Origin: Fictibacillus solisalsi
GTDB lineage: Bacteria; Bacillota; Bacilli; Bacillales; Fictibacillaceae
Assembly (NCBI RefSeq): GCF_900103485.1
Contig: NZ_FNHW01000001.1
Location: 3,307,057-3,371,056 of the forward strand
Length of the DNA stretch: 64,000 nt
Direction: 5' to 3'
In this document: piece by piece, positions 26,065-35,196 of the stretch
Layout of the letters: each line of letters starts with the position of its first letter
How positions within the stretch are numbered: the first letter of the stretch is position 1
Translations under genes and position numbers: made by a program
Notes under the pieces: generated by a model
What the model saw: the letters and a program-made list of their open reading frames with translations, nothing else
Told to the model about the DNA's origin: nothing
Databases searched by the model: none

Positions 26065-26466
26065 ATGCTTAAAACAGCTATCATAACCGAGATACATAGT
26101 GAACAGGACATCGTCACTGCGCGTCAGAAGGTAAAGCAGCTGGCCAAAACCCTAAACTTCTCAGCCATTAACCAGGTTCGGATTTCTACTGCGGTTTCTG
26201 AACTGGCCAGAAATATATATTTGTATGCCGGAACGGGAAGGCTAAGATTTGAATCCGTACTTCATCAGGACAAAGCAGGAATTAAACTCACCGCAACCGA
26301 TCAGGGGCCCGGAATTCCTTCCATTCGCCGAGTTCTTGAAGACGGCTATTCCACATCAGGCGGACTCGGTATGGGACTGCCGGGTGTGAAGCGGCTGATG
26401 GACGAGTTTTTAATCGACTCATGTCCAGGTATAGGAACCACCATTATTGCTGTAAAATGGGTATAA
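26065..26466 (+). CDS. RsbT paralogue (anti-sigma/switch-protein kinase)
   Basis: ATG 26065 (a GTG 9 bases earlier is possible). 133 residues aligning by eye with RsbT throughout: EQDIVTARQKVKQLAKTLNF, the N box ISTAVSELARNIYLYAG, G1 DQGPGIPSIRRV, G2 GGLGMGLPGVKRLMDEF, and a final AVKW. RsbT phosphorylates RsbS/RsbR and, when released, activates the RsbU phosphatase. Neither rsbS nor rsbU is adjacent, so this is an orphan that may work with the RsbR paralogue at 22554. Confidence 0.88.
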   Translation: MLKTAIITEIHSEQDIVTARQKVKQLAKTLNFSAINQVRISTAVSELARNIYLYAGTGRLRFESVLHQDKAGIKLTATDQGPGIPSIRRVLEDGYSTSGGLGMGLPGVKRLMDEFLIDSCPGIGTTIIAVKWV

Positions 26467-26620
26467 TCCCTGTACATTTTTTCAGGCTGCTTCTTTGTTC
26501 ACGAAATGTTTTTCTTTTATTGACAAATGTTTGTCATTTGCTTCGTCTCAGTTGACTACAGGCTCCTAATACCCCATGATGTCAAGTGTGAGTATATATT
26601 ACTAAAGGGAGCTCTTCTCT

Positions 26621-27520
26621 ATGGATAAAGCCTTTAAAACAATGGCCGTCTTTACAAGTGTTATTATGTTTTTATTAATGATCGCCGGTACTCTTGTCAC
26701 GGACACCGACTCCGGAATGGGCTGCGGCAGTGACTGGCCGTTATGTAATGGTAAATTCATTCCTGAATATACCGTAGCAACAATGATTGAATATACACAT
26801 CGTTTGATTACCGGTTTCGCAGGAATTGTTGTTATTATCTTTTCGATCTGGGCATGGCGCCGTTACCGGGGTAACCGTGAAGTAAAAGGTCTTGCCATTC
26901 TTGGCATCAGTTTTATTGTCGTTGAATCGCTAATTGGAGCTGCTGCGGTACTTTGGCCGCAATCAGCGGAAGTGCTTGCGCTTCATTTTGGATTTTCACT
27001 CCTGGCCTTTACTGGTGTTGTTCTTTTGAGTGTGTTCGTTGTCCAAAAGGACCGCTCGCATTTGTTGATCAAACAATCCGTATCCAAGCGCTTTAAGTGG
27101 TTCGCCTGGGTGACAGTCGCCTATGCGTATTTGGATATTTATTCGGGAGCGTATTTGCGCCACGTAAAGGCAAGTCTCGCCTGTACCGATTTTCCCGGTT
27201 GCTACCCCGGCAACTTCTTGCCGTTAGCGGGACTCCCCGGTATCCATTATCTTCACCGGGTGGCCGCTGTTGTCTTGCTTGCCCTAGTAATTGGACTCTT
27301 TATTTACTCTATCCGGCATTTGCGAGACGGCAGGCCCGATATCTTTTACGCTTCCCTTCTCGCATTAATTTTGACCCTCTTGCAAGGAGTAAGCGGTGTG
27401 GCTGTTGTACTCAGCCGCCTGAATATCTTTACCACCCTGTCTCACTCGGCATTGATCACCATCCTTTTTGCGGTGCTTTTCTATATTGCCTTACAGACAA
27501 CCAAACGGCCGGATTATTAA
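26621..27520 (+). CDS. ctaA: heme A synthase
   Basis: 299 residues, eight membrane segments in two similar halves. The N-half has GCGSDWPLCNG (Cys pair), IEYTHRLITG and LALHFGFSLL; the C-half has ACTDFPGCYPG (second Cys pair), HYLHRVAAVV and LSHSALITIL. These are the heme-ligand His and Cys pairs of Bacillus CtaA, which oxidises the heme O methyl group to make heme A for aa3 oxidases. It is not next to ctaB here and lies 35 kb from the oxidase genes at the window end. Confidence 0.93.
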   Translation: MDKAFKTMAVFTSVIMFLLMIAGTLVTDTDSGMGCGSDWPLCNGKFIPEYTVATMIEYTHRLITGFAGIVVIIFSIWAWRRYRGNREVKGLAILGISFIVVESLIGAAAVLWPQSAEVLALHFGFSLLAFTGVVLLSVFVVQKDRSHLLIKQSVSKRFKWFAWVTVAYAYLDIYSGAYLRHVKASLACTDFPGCYPGNFLPLAGLPGIHYLHRVAAVVLLALVIGLFIYSIRHLRDGRPDIFYASLLALILTLLQGVSGVAVVLSRLNIFTTLSHSALITILFAVLFYIALQTTKRPDY

Positions 27521-27526
27521 ATATGA

Positions 27527-27569
27527 AAAAAGAACCAGGAGCACCTGATTGGTGTTCCTGGTTCTTTTT
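27527..27569 (+). terminator. terminator of ctaA
   Basis: GAACCAGGAGCACC / GGTGTTCCTGGTTC stem with TTTTT. Confidence 0.88.
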
Positions 27570-27628
27570 AGGATAGAAGCTGGTTTACCAAAATGTTTGC
27601 TTGCCAGTAAGTTACCGATTTTTCCTCG

Positions 27629-28381
27629 TTATCCAAGTCCCTGATAGATTCTGAGCGCTTCTTCCACAAGGTTTCTGTGAATTCCTGTCTTTTCTGCAAT
27701 CCGATCGGCCCATTCTTCAAGTGTGCCTGCTGGCGATTCCAGAATGATTCCTTCTTCGGTGCTGAAAAAGCTTTGCCAGTCGTTCATCTCCCAATGGGCG
27801 ATTTTTCCAGCATAGATCAACCGGCATTCCACCTGGGGGAACGATTTAATATGCTGCTGTGAGTAATTCGCCGCTTCCCACAATACGTCGGTATCAATCG
27901 GACCAGTGTCAAATATCTGTTTCGATACTTTGCCGCTGGGCCGCAGGTAGTGTACTTCAAGCTCACTGCCGCTTAACAGCGTCCTGACTTCTGCAGCCGG
28001 GAAAAACCCTTTGTGCCACTTCTCATCGAGACGTTCCACATCCAATAGAATGGGAGACAGCCATTGATCGCCAAGGTCACAGAGATAGCGGCGTCCCTCT
28101 TCATCCAAGGCAATCACGGCCACATGAACCGCATCTGTCATTAATCCGCGTCCGATTTCGTAAGCCTTAATTCCCGCTTCCTTCAGCTCGTAGAGCAGCC
28201 ACAGCGACAGATCAAAGCAGTTGCCGGTCATGCCATACTGCTCATGATGCTCTTTCATGAGTGATACTTCCCGTTGCTTTTGGCTGTCCATATGCTGGGT
28301 ACACCACGCTTTGGTCAGGTTTTCCATTGGGAAATTATCAAATCTCCGCCATACGGCAAGGATTTCTTCAGGTGCGTTCAT
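27629..28381 (-). CDS. arylamine N-acetyltransferase/transglutaminase-fold protein
   Basis: 250 residues. Candidate Cys-His-Asp triad: Cys55 in GNCFDLSLWLLYEL, His86 in DAVHVAVI, Asp102 in YLCDLGDQW. Spacing is close to arylamine N-acetyltransferases (Cys-His about 31, His-Asp about 16), but the usual RGGYC motif is absent, so this is a divergent member. Reaction unknown. It follows the lactonase gene by 22 bases in the same direction and is probably co-transcribed. Confidence 0.7.
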   Translation of the reverse strand: MNAPEEILAVWRRFDNFPMENLTKAWCTQHMDSQKQREVSLMKEHHEQYGMTGNCFDLSLWLLYELKEAGIKAYEIGRGLMTDAVHVAVIALDEEGRRYLCDLGDQWLSPILLDVERLDEKWHKGFFPAAEVRTLLSGSELEVHYLRPSGKVSKQIFDTGPIDTDVLWEAANYSQQHIKSFPQVECRLIYAGKIAHWEMNDWQSFFSTEEGIILESPAGTLEEWADRIAEKTGIHRNLVEEALRIYQGLG

Positions 28382-28402
28382 CCCCCTCAGCTCCCGGGCT
28401 GC

Positions 28403-29455
28403 TTATTTTACATGCATGAACTTTATACAAACCGGATAAGGCACAGCCACGTCCGATTGGATCAAGGTCAATTTGCCGGTGTTTTCATCTCTTGAAAAAA
28501 GAACAAGATTTCCTGACTCCTGATTGGACGCGACAATAAATTTTTGGGATGGATCAATTTCAAAATCACGCGGCCAGTTGCCTTCTGTTGAGGTATGTTC
28601 AACAAATGTCAGCTTTCCTGAATCTGCATCTGCACTAAACACGGCGATGCTGTTATGTCCGCGGTTTCCTGCATACACGAATCGGCCGTCTTTGCTCACA
28701 TGGATCGCACTTCCCTGGTTGTTTTCCGAAAAGCTTTCCGGGATCGCAGAGATGCTTTGTAATACGGAAAAACTGCCATTCTCAGCATTATAGGACAACG
28801 CGATTACTTCCGAACTGAACTCCGTCATGAGGTATGCGATTTTTCCGTTTGGATGGAACTCCAGGTGGCGGGGACCGCTTCCCGGTTTTATTGACAAACT
28901 GCTTACTTCCTCAAGCTCGCCATGCTGAAGCTTGTAGGTGATCAGCTTGTCGATGCCAAGATCAACCACTGCTACAAACTGTTCATCCGGGGTAAAACCG
29001 GCATAGTGGGTATGCGGCTTTTCCTGTCTTTTGTCCGGTCCAGACCCTTCATGGTGGACGACGGACGAAGCCTGGTGCACACCGCCTTCTTCATTATCTA
29101 CCTCAAACCGCTCAACTGTTCCTTTGTGATAGTTCGCAGTCAGCACATTGCGGTTTTCGCGGTCCACACTCACATGGCATGGAGATGCTCCTTCTGTGAG
29201 CTGGCTGCGCAAGTGAGAAAGCCCTCTGGATTCATTGGTAATCTCATAAGCTGCCACTCCGCCCATATCCCCGTCTTTTCTTACGGCATACAAGTACTGG
29301 TTGTCCTCTGAAATCGTTAAATATGTAGGGTTCCCCAGCTTGGCCTCAACTTTAATATCTGTAATTTTCTGTGCTTCTGTATCAAGGGTAAACGAGTAAA
29401 TGCCTTCACTGTCACCTTTTGTATAGGTTCCGATATATCCTGCATACTTTGTCAT
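28403..29455 (-). CDS. lactonase-family seven-bladed beta-propeller (Pgl-like)
   Basis: 350 residues. Opens YAGYIGTYTKGDSEGIYSFTLD and continues with blade repeats (NPTYLTISEDNQYLYAV, GSGPRHLEFHPNGKIAYLM, WPRDFEIDPSQKFIVASNQ). This matches the YkgB/Pgl lactonase family, some of which hydrolyse 6-phosphogluconolactone. No signal peptide. AAAGGGG precedes the ATG. Confidence 0.88.
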   Translation of the reverse strand: MTKYAGYIGTYTKGDSEGIYSFTLDTEAQKITDIKVEAKLGNPTYLTISEDNQYLYAVRKDGDMGGVAAYEITNESRGLSHLRSQLTEGASPCHVSVDRENRNVLTANYHKGTVERFEVDNEEGGVHQASSVVHHEGSGPDKRQEKPHTHYAGFTPDEQFVAVVDLGIDKLITYKLQHGELEEVSSLSIKPGSGPRHLEFHPNGKIAYLMTEFSSEVIALSYNAENGSFSVLQSISAIPESFSENNQGSAIHVSKDGRFVYAGNRGHNSIAVFSADADSGKLTFVEHTSTEGNWPRDFEIDPSQKFIVASNQESGNLVLFSRDENTGKLTLIQSDVAVPYPVCIKFMHVK

Positions 29456-29542
29456 GAATAATTCCCCTTTCTTCTATCATGTTTCTTAGATTTTACCACA
29501 CGACACCTTTCCTAAACCCATGAGAACCCTTAGTGTTTACAT

Positions 29543-29576
29543 AAAAAAAACAAGGTATTCATGAGGAATACCTTGT
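29543..29576 (-). terminator. terminator of the M28 peptidase gene
   Basis: ACAAGGTATTC / GAATACCTTGT hairpin followed on the minus strand by eight T. Confidence 0.85.
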
Positions 29577-29585
29577 TCTTCCCAC

Positions 29586-31709
29586 TTATTCGACCGCTTC
29601 TTCCGCTGTCCAGGTTGCTTTTGTCAGAGATTTTTCGAGCTGTTTGACGGCTTTGGCGAAGGCAGCGGAATCATTGGCCTGCTGGGCTTCCACTAAAGCA
29701 GGCAATGGCTGTGCCGCATAGCCAGTTGTAAGACCCGGTGCGTAAATTTGGTGTTTGTACCAGCCTCTGGAGGCAAGGCCCTGCGGATTGATCAGGTCAC
29801 GCTCCTGCTGGATGAGTGCTTTATTTAGCTGCTTAAGCTGGTTTGGTTTCACCTTATCTCCGGCAAGCAGGTCCTGGCTGTAGGTTTCAAGGTTCTTGGA
29901 CGCTTCTTCCCATGCTTGTGCCTTAGCTTTTACATTGCTCAAATCCACACCCAGCGTTCCATCCTTCTCCACGTCTGCCAGCAGTTTTTGTACAGACTGA
30001 GCATACTCGGAGTACTGGAATGGAAGCACTTGCGAATTGGCAAGGCGAAGTGCCATAAGACCGGTAAATCGGCCAGCTGCTGCCTGGTGCTTATAGCCAG
30101 GGTCAAACAGCCGTTCCACAGAATCGGTATTGTCATATGCGCTGTGATACAGCCCGCCGGCCACGCCAAAACCAATATCCGCAGAAGGAACACCAAGATG
30201 CTGAAGGAAGGCTGTGTAATCGGATCCGCTGCCCAACTGGTCAATCTCCTGTTCTTCTCCATTATTGCGAACGAGCATATCATCATAAACCGACAGCCCG
30301 GACCGAGGCTCGGTTACATTTTTCGCCACATCATAAATGAGATCATTCAGAGACGGAACGGCTCCGGCACCAAAGAATTGTCCGGCAATGCCATCCATGT
30401 TGATGTAGGCAACCGCGTTTTTGATCAAATCCTTTTGATGCTGCTCCGCATATTCCGTAGATCCGAGCAGACCGTATTCTTCACCGTCCCAGCCCGCCAA
30501 AACGATGGTACGGTCAGGGCGCCATCCTTGTTCATACAGCTTGCCAAGTGACCGTGCGGTTTCCATGATGGTCGCCCAGCTGGAGATGTTATCGCTTGAT
30601 CCATAGGTCCATGTGTCCCTGTGGCCGCCGATGACGACTTTTTCATTCGGATACTTGGATCCTTTAAACGTTACGGTGATGTCGTTAATCGGCTTCGTTT
30701 CATACTTAATGTCGAGGTTGATGCGGGCTTTGGAAGCGGCACTGCCAAGGTGGTATTTAAACGGAAGGCCGCCCTGCCAATCTTTCGGCGCTTCCTTTCC
30801 TCCCATGGCCTGAAGCAATCCTTTTGCTTCCCCGTATGAGATCGGAGTCGTTGGTATTCTTGGAAGGGAATCCGCGTTCTTCGCCTTGATGCGGTTGACT
30901 CCGTTCACTGAGGCTTTGCCTGGTGTCAGCGGATCACCGGGATAATTATAAATGTAGAGAATGCTGCCCCGCTGGATGGCATCGCTCGGACGCCACGGGC
31001 CATCAGGATAAACCGGTCCTTTTACATAGCCATCGTCCTTCGGATCAGAGTAAATGAGCACTCCTTTTGCGCCGTTCTGGGAGGCGAGGTCAGGCTTTAC
31101 GCCGCGAAAGTTTTTACCATAACGAACAATGACAATTTTGTCTTTCACAGACACACCCTGCATTTTCAATGTTTCAAAGTCTTCTGGCGTTCCATAGTTG
31201 GCATACACCAGCTCCCCTTCTACATTTCCTGAAGGAGAGTACGCATTGTAGCCCTCGACGACTTCGTTTTTAAACGGGGTGTTCCTTTTCAGATTTTCCA
31301 TGACGTTCAATTTTCGTTCAAATGGTGCGGTCTGGGTGACGGAAACGCTGTTGGGGTGGGAGAGGTAAACATCGTAGGTGTGGACTTTGGGATCCAGTCC
31401 TTCTTTTCTCAGCTGGTTAAGTGCGTATTTGACACCGGCATCATTGCCTTTTGTACCGACAAGTGCCGGACGCTTGCTTAATGCTCTGCTGTAGGTTTTG
31501 ATCTTATTTTCCTTGATTCCATTCTTGAGCTGTTCCTCAAACTGCAGCTGCTTTTCGTACGTTCCTTTTGCAAAGCCTGTGAGATCCTGCTGCTTTGTTT
31601 CGGCGCTGGCATGAGTGAACGGCAATGCAACCGATGCCAGCAGGGCAAGCGCCATACTTCCTGCCATGTACTTCGTCCTAGAACTCCTGGATTTTTCATG
31701 TTTTCCCAA
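29586..31709 (-). CDS. secreted M28 metallopeptidase with PA domain
   Basis: 707 residues. The start is TTG 31709: GGGAGG lies 8 bases upstream, and an ATG in between is out of frame. A signal peptide is cleaved near HASA-ET (residue 36). A PA domain is inserted at about 150-280. The zinc peptidase core has GGHRDTW, SSDNISS, GWDGEEYG, NMDG and a final His in YHSAYD, as in glutamate carboxypeptidase II/transferrin-receptor-like peptidases, followed by a helical dimerisation tail. It should remove N-terminal or C-terminal residues from extracellular peptides. Confidence 0.9.
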   Translation of the reverse strand: MGKHEKSRSSRTKYMAGSMALALLASVALPFTHASAETKQQDLTGFAKGTYEKQLQFEEQLKNGIKENKIKTYSRALSKRPALVGTKGNDAGVKYALNQLRKEGLDPKVHTYDVYLSHPNSVSVTQTAPFERKLNVMENLKRNTPFKNEVVEGYNAYSPSGNVEGELVYANYGTPEDFETLKMQGVSVKDKIVIVRYGKNFRGVKPDLASQNGAKGVLIYSDPKDDGYVKGPVYPDGPWRPSDAIQRGSILYIYNYPGDPLTPGKASVNGVNRIKAKNADSLPRIPTTPISYGEAKGLLQAMGGKEAPKDWQGGLPFKYHLGSAASKARINLDIKYETKPINDITVTFKGSKYPNEKVVIGGHRDTWTYGSSDNISSWATIMETARSLGKLYEQGWRPDRTIVLAGWDGEEYGLLGSTEYAEQHQKDLIKNAVAYINMDGIAGQFFGAGAVPSLNDLIYDVAKNVTEPRSGLSVYDDMLVRNNGEEQEIDQLGSGSDYTAFLQHLGVPSADIGFGVAGGLYHSAYDNTDSVERLFDPGYKHQAAAGRFTGLMALRLANSQVLPFQYSEYAQSVQKLLADVEKDGTLGVDLSNVKAKAQAWEEASKNLETYSQDLLAGDKVKPNQLKQLNKALIQQERDLINPQGLASRGWYKHQIYAPGLTTGYAAQPLPALVEAQQANDSAAFAKAVKQLEKSLTKATWTAEEAVE

Positions 31710-31886
31710 TCATAAAACCTCCCTCGCTTTTTGACTATATTAGTAGAAGTCTGTAAATTCAGTCAATTTATTAAGTTCCATTTGAAGGAAAATGAATCTT
31801 TTGTCTTGTGTTCCTTTGATTAAGCTATTAAAGGACCTCTTTTCGGCACATGTCAAAAGGAGGAGGCTTGTTTTCCGGACATAAAG

Positions 31887-31917
31887 AAGGAATCCCTTGT
31901 GAAAAGGGATTCCTCCT
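31887..31917. terminator. hairpin downstream of the DapA-like gene
   Basis: AAGGAATCCC / GGGATTCCTCC inverted repeat with short T runs on both strands. Confidence 0.6.
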
Positions 31918-31923
31918 TTTACT

Positions 31924-32970
31924 TTAGTAAGACTGCATGCATGCCTTAACGAACTCATCATCGTTTAAATCAGGATAGTCTCTATAAACCCTGTCGATTT
32001 CCGCAGACTGGCCGGGACTTAACTGCTCTTTTTCAAGCAGGCACCAATTGCCCTGTATGAGCCCCTGACGGGCGAGCACTTCATTGATGCCGGCAATACA
32101 TCCTTTAAAACGATTTGCTGCATCAAAAAAAGCGGCATTCGCATCTGTAATTTCAAGGCTTTTCTGCAGCAGCGAAGCAGGAATACTGGCACTGTTACGC
32201 ACCTGCTTGATCTCATCGAACAGTTCGACCGCCTTTTTCGTCCAAACTGCCCAATGTCCAAGCAGGCCGCCTGCAATTTCTTTTCTGACTGTCTGTCCTT
32301 CCACATTGATTTCATAGGAAGTGAGAAGGTCTTGAACGATATTATCATCGTTTCCTGTGTAAAGAGCGATCTCATCCCGCCTCTCGGAATGGCAGACCGC
32401 CCGGATCACATCCAGCGTCTGATATCGGTTGAAAGGCGCCATCTTGATCGCATGTACATTGGGAATGTCAGCAAACGCCCGCCAAAAGTCGTATGAAAAG
32501 ACGCGGCCTCCAACAGAGGGTTGAAGATAAAAGCCAAACACCGGCAGAATCTCTGAAACCCTCCTGGCCCTCTCGAGCATCTCAGCCTCTGTTAAGTCAT
32601 TCAGTCCGCCAGGGCTAAGCAGACCGAGATCATAGCCCATAGATCTTGCAATGAACGCCTCTCTCTCGGCCTGTTCGGTGCTACCGCAAATTCCGGCGAC
32701 TTTGATAAACGGGTGCTGCAGTTCTCTTTTATCTACTTCTTCTGCCGCAAGCCGCAGCACTTTTTCATAGAGATTAAACATTGGATCCCTGATTTCAAAT
32801 TGGGTCGTATGAACACCAACCGCTATTCCACCTGCACCGGAATCCATATAATAGTTTGTAAGTCTCCTCTGGCTCGTTTCATCAAGCTGACGGTTCCGAT
32901 TCAGGGCCAAGGGATGGGCTGGAATGACCGTTCCATCCAACAAAAGCTTCTTAACCTTTGGCTCCAGCAT
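31924..32970 (-). CDS. dihydrodipicolinate synthase-family aldolase
   Basis: Start at ATG 32970 (AGGGAG upstream), one base after the stop of the epimerase gene. 348 residues, a class I aldolase TIM barrel: PAHPLALNRNRQLDE near the start, a Tyr in VFGFYLQPSVGG, and the probable Schiff-base Lys in HAIKMAPFNRY. Members act on many 2-oxo acids; the genes nearby do not fix the substrate. Translational coupling to the epimerase suggests one pathway, perhaps for a sugar-derived acid. Confidence 0.85.
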   Translation of the reverse strand: MLEPKVKKLLLDGTVIPAHPLALNRNRQLDETSQRRLTNYYMDSGAGGIAVGVHTTQFEIRDPMFNLYEKVLRLAAEEVDKRELQHPFIKVAGICGSTEQAEREAFIARSMGYDLGLLSPGGLNDLTEAEMLERARRVSEILPVFGFYLQPSVGGRVFSYDFWRAFADIPNVHAIKMAPFNRYQTLDVIRAVCHSERRDEIALYTGNDDNIVQDLLTSYEINVEGQTVRKEIAGGLLGHWAVWTKKAVELFDEIKQVRNSASIPASLLQKSLEITDANAAFFDAANRFKGCIAGINEVLARQGLIQGNWCLLEKEQLSPGQSAEIDRVYRDYPDLNDDEFVKACMQSY

Positions 32971-32971
32971 A

Positions 32972-33988
32972 TTAAAATGCTCCCTGCCTTTCCTGAAAAT
33001 GGGTTGGTTTATCAATTGTCTGACCGTCCCCCTTTATCCAATCTGCGGTCCAGGCGATCATAGTATTTAAGGACACAGAAGGATATCCAAATAAGTGATG
33101 CGCCTTGGAAGAATTATTAAGCAGAGCTGTTGGCTGCTCTTCTCCGACAAAGGTGACCGGCTTGTTGAACCGTGCTGCAAATTGCTGTGCCAGCCAGCGG
33201 ATGGACACCGTTTCAGGACCCGTGATGTTCAGAACAGCAGGTGGGCTTTCACTTAGAAGCAATGAACGAAGCGCATATTCGTTAGCGTCTCCCTGCCAAA
33301 TCACGTTTACATGGCCCATCCTCACATCGACCGGCTTTTCTTGATATACCTGTTTGGCAATTTCCAATAGAACTCCGTATTTCATATCAATGGCATAGTT
33401 CAGCCGAAACAACGTAACCGGTGTGCCATTCTTGCGGGAGAAGTAGGAGTAAATTCGTTCTCTGCCAAGACAGGACTGCGCATACTCACCGACAGGATGG
33501 ACAGGATGTGTTTCATCGCACCCTCCCTGTGCCAAGGGAACAAGGGGATATACATTTCCAGTGGAAAATACCACATGACGTGCATTGGGAAACCGCTCCG
33601 CCACACGGCCGGGCAAATACGTATTCATCGCCCACGTGTACTGTTCATTGCCGGTTGTGCCGAATTTATGGCCTGCCATATAAATCATGTTCTCCGCCTC
33701 TGGCAGCCTTAGCAAATCCTCTTCTCTCAACAGATCTGCACTGATGGTTTCAATTCCCGCCTCCTCCAGTTCCGTGCGAAGCGTGCCGGAAGAAAAGCGC
33801 GAGACACCGATTACACGCTTTGATAGATTTCCTGCGTCAATGGCCCGTTTGGCAAGCTTCGCCATTGACGGCCCCATCTTCCCTCCAATTCCTAAAATCA
33901 TAATATCTCCATTAAGCTGTTTTATATCTTCAATCAGCCGCTCTGACGGCCTTGTCATCACTTCTTCCAGTTCCTGCATGGTATTCAT
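32972..33988 (-). CDS. NAD-dependent epimerase/dehydratase-family protein
   Basis: 338 residues. The Rossmann start DIMILGIGGKMGPSMAKLAKR differs slightly from the usual GxxGxxG. VFSTGNVYP supplies a Ser/Thr, but the usual YxxxK is replaced by a YAQSCLGRER stretch, which lacks the Lys. Sugar-nucleotide-like substrates are typical for the family. First gene of a two-gene operon with the DapA-like aldolase. Confidence 0.82.
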   Translation of the reverse strand: MNTMQELEEVMTRPSERLIEDIKQLNGDIMILGIGGKMGPSMAKLAKRAIDAGNLSKRVIGVSRFSSGTLRTELEEAGIETISADLLREEDLLRLPEAENMIYMAGHKFGTTGNEQYTWAMNTYLPGRVAERFPNARHVVFSTGNVYPLVPLAQGGCDETHPVHPVGEYAQSCLGRERIYSYFSRKNGTPVTLFRLNYAIDMKYGVLLEIAKQVYQEKPVDVRMGHVNVIWQGDANEYALRSLLLSESPPAVLNITGPETVSIRWLAQQFAARFNKPVTFVGEEQPTALLNNSSKAHHLFGYPSVSLNTMIAWTADWIKGDGQTIDKPTHFQERQGAF

Positions 33989-34100
33989 GATTTCACCTCA
34001 TTTTCAGTTTTAATTAGAGCGATAATATTCCTTCCATACTTTCATGATATAATGCACCATCCTGTAAAAAAACGACATAAATCCGTCCATAATTCATAAA

Positions 34101-34138
34101 AAAAGCCAGGCACCGCTTCATACGATGCCTGGCTTAAA
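34101..34138 (-). terminator. terminator of the esterase gene
   Basis: AAGCCAGGCACCG / CGATGCCTGGCTT hairpin with a T run on the minus strand. Confidence 0.85.
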
Positions 34139-34140
34139 AT

Positions 34141-34902
34141 TTAATTTTTTAAAAAGAAACACAGTGCCCGCGGAAGGTCCTCTTTCCAAAAGACCCATCT
34201 GTGTTCCTCATCCTCGACATGATAATCGAGGGAAAGCCCCTTCTCCTCAAAAACCTCCATCATGCGCTGATTGCCATCGTAGATGTGGGCAATCTCTCCC
34301 GTCACCGGGGACTTGAAATTGTTTTCCCGCTGACCGACGACCTGATAGATTTTCCAGTCCGGGTGCACGATCTGCCGTTGCGCTTCCTCTGCCATTTCTT
34401 CATCAAATGCTGAAGACTGCAAAAGAAGGTGCGACCAGCATTCAGGTTTTTGCATGGCAAGGTATAAAGAAATAACCCCGGCCAGTGAATCACCAATCAG
34501 GCCCATCTTCACCACATTCATATTGATAGCTTTGAGCTTTTGCTGTACATCAGGAAGCACTTCTTCATAAAAGAATTCTGTGAAATCGTTAAAGTGCTCC
34601 CCATGCGGATGGTAAACCTCCCGCCGTTGTGAAGGAGAACCCGGACTGACGGTAACCATCACAAGGTTGGACGCCAGCTCAGGCTTTTCCTCCAATAACT
34701 TTTCAAACGTTTCCTGAAGCCCTCCGAGCTTCATGTAATAATACCCGTCCTGCACGAAGAGGAGCTGCACATCCCCTTCCTGCAGCTGGTCCGAAAACAG
34801 CCATTTCACCTCGATATCGCGGTTCAACTGTTTGCTGTGCATGCGGTTTTCATTGATTAACAGACTAATGGGTACCCCTCCTGACTGCTCTATGTTATCC
34901 AC
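34141..34902 (-). CDS. esterase of the enterochelin-esterase-like family
   Basis: 253 residues, no signal peptide. A nucleophile elbow GDSLAG is in MGLIGDSLAGVISLYLAMQKP, and a terminal His in EDEEHRWVFW; an oxyanion region lies near LLFVQDGYYY. This matches the D/Fes-like esterases (B. subtilis YbbA group). A siderophore substrate is possible, but no siderophore uptake genes are adjacent. Confidence 0.82.
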   Translation of the reverse strand: MDNIEQSGGVPISLLINENRMHSKQLNRDIEVKWLFSDQLQEGDVQLLFVQDGYYYMKLGGLQETFEKLLEEKPELASNLVMVTVSPGSPSQRREVYHPHGEHFNDFTEFFYEEVLPDVQQKLKAINMNVVKMGLIGDSLAGVISLYLAMQKPECWSHLLLQSSAFDEEMAEEAQRQIVHPDWKIYQVVGQRENNFKSPVTGEIAHIYDGNQRMMEVFEEKGLSLDYHVEDEEHRWVFWKEDLPRALCFFLKN

Positions 34903-35004
34903 CGTTTATCATAGCATGAAAGAGTTACTCTTTTAAAATATCCTTTATAAGAACAGTCTAAATGGTATAACCAGGAAAAATGACAAAGGGTATAGAGGAT
35001 GTTA

Positions 35005-35154
35005 ATGAAAAAAGAATATACCTATTACAACACAGGCCCAGAAGACTTAGTCGTTCAATTTTTACCCATATCCATTGTGGTTGCTTGGTTCTGTTCGTCA
35101 TATTTATCATTGGTTTTTTTATTAAATTTCTTCGAAAGTAAGAAAAGCATATGA
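35005..35154 (+). CDS. small membrane protein, 49 residues
   Basis: AGAGG lies about 6 bases before the ATG. The product has a polar N-terminus (MKKEYTYYNTGPEDLVVQ) and one hydrophobic stretch (FLPISIVVAWFCSSYLSLVF), and ends NFFESKKSI. No family recognised. The stop lies in a hairpin (35144-35175). Supported by its ribosome binding site and membrane-protein character only. Confidence 0.45.
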   Translation: MKKEYTYYNTGPEDLVVQFLPISIVVAWFCSSYLSLVFLLNFFESKKSI

Positions 35155-35175
35155 CCCTTATGGGTCATATGCTTT
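35144..35175. terminator. symmetrical hairpin between convergent small genes
   Basis: AAAGCATATGACCC / GGGTCATATGCTTT, 14-bp perfect arms with a 4-5 base loop; T runs are short. Confidence 0.65.
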
Positions 35176-35196
35176 CGTTTATAGAAACTAATTGAA

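Noticed and set aside
32972-33988. Frameshift in the epimerase gene because of the missing YxxxK
   Set aside because: The frame is intact and the length normal; the motif change looks like family divergence.
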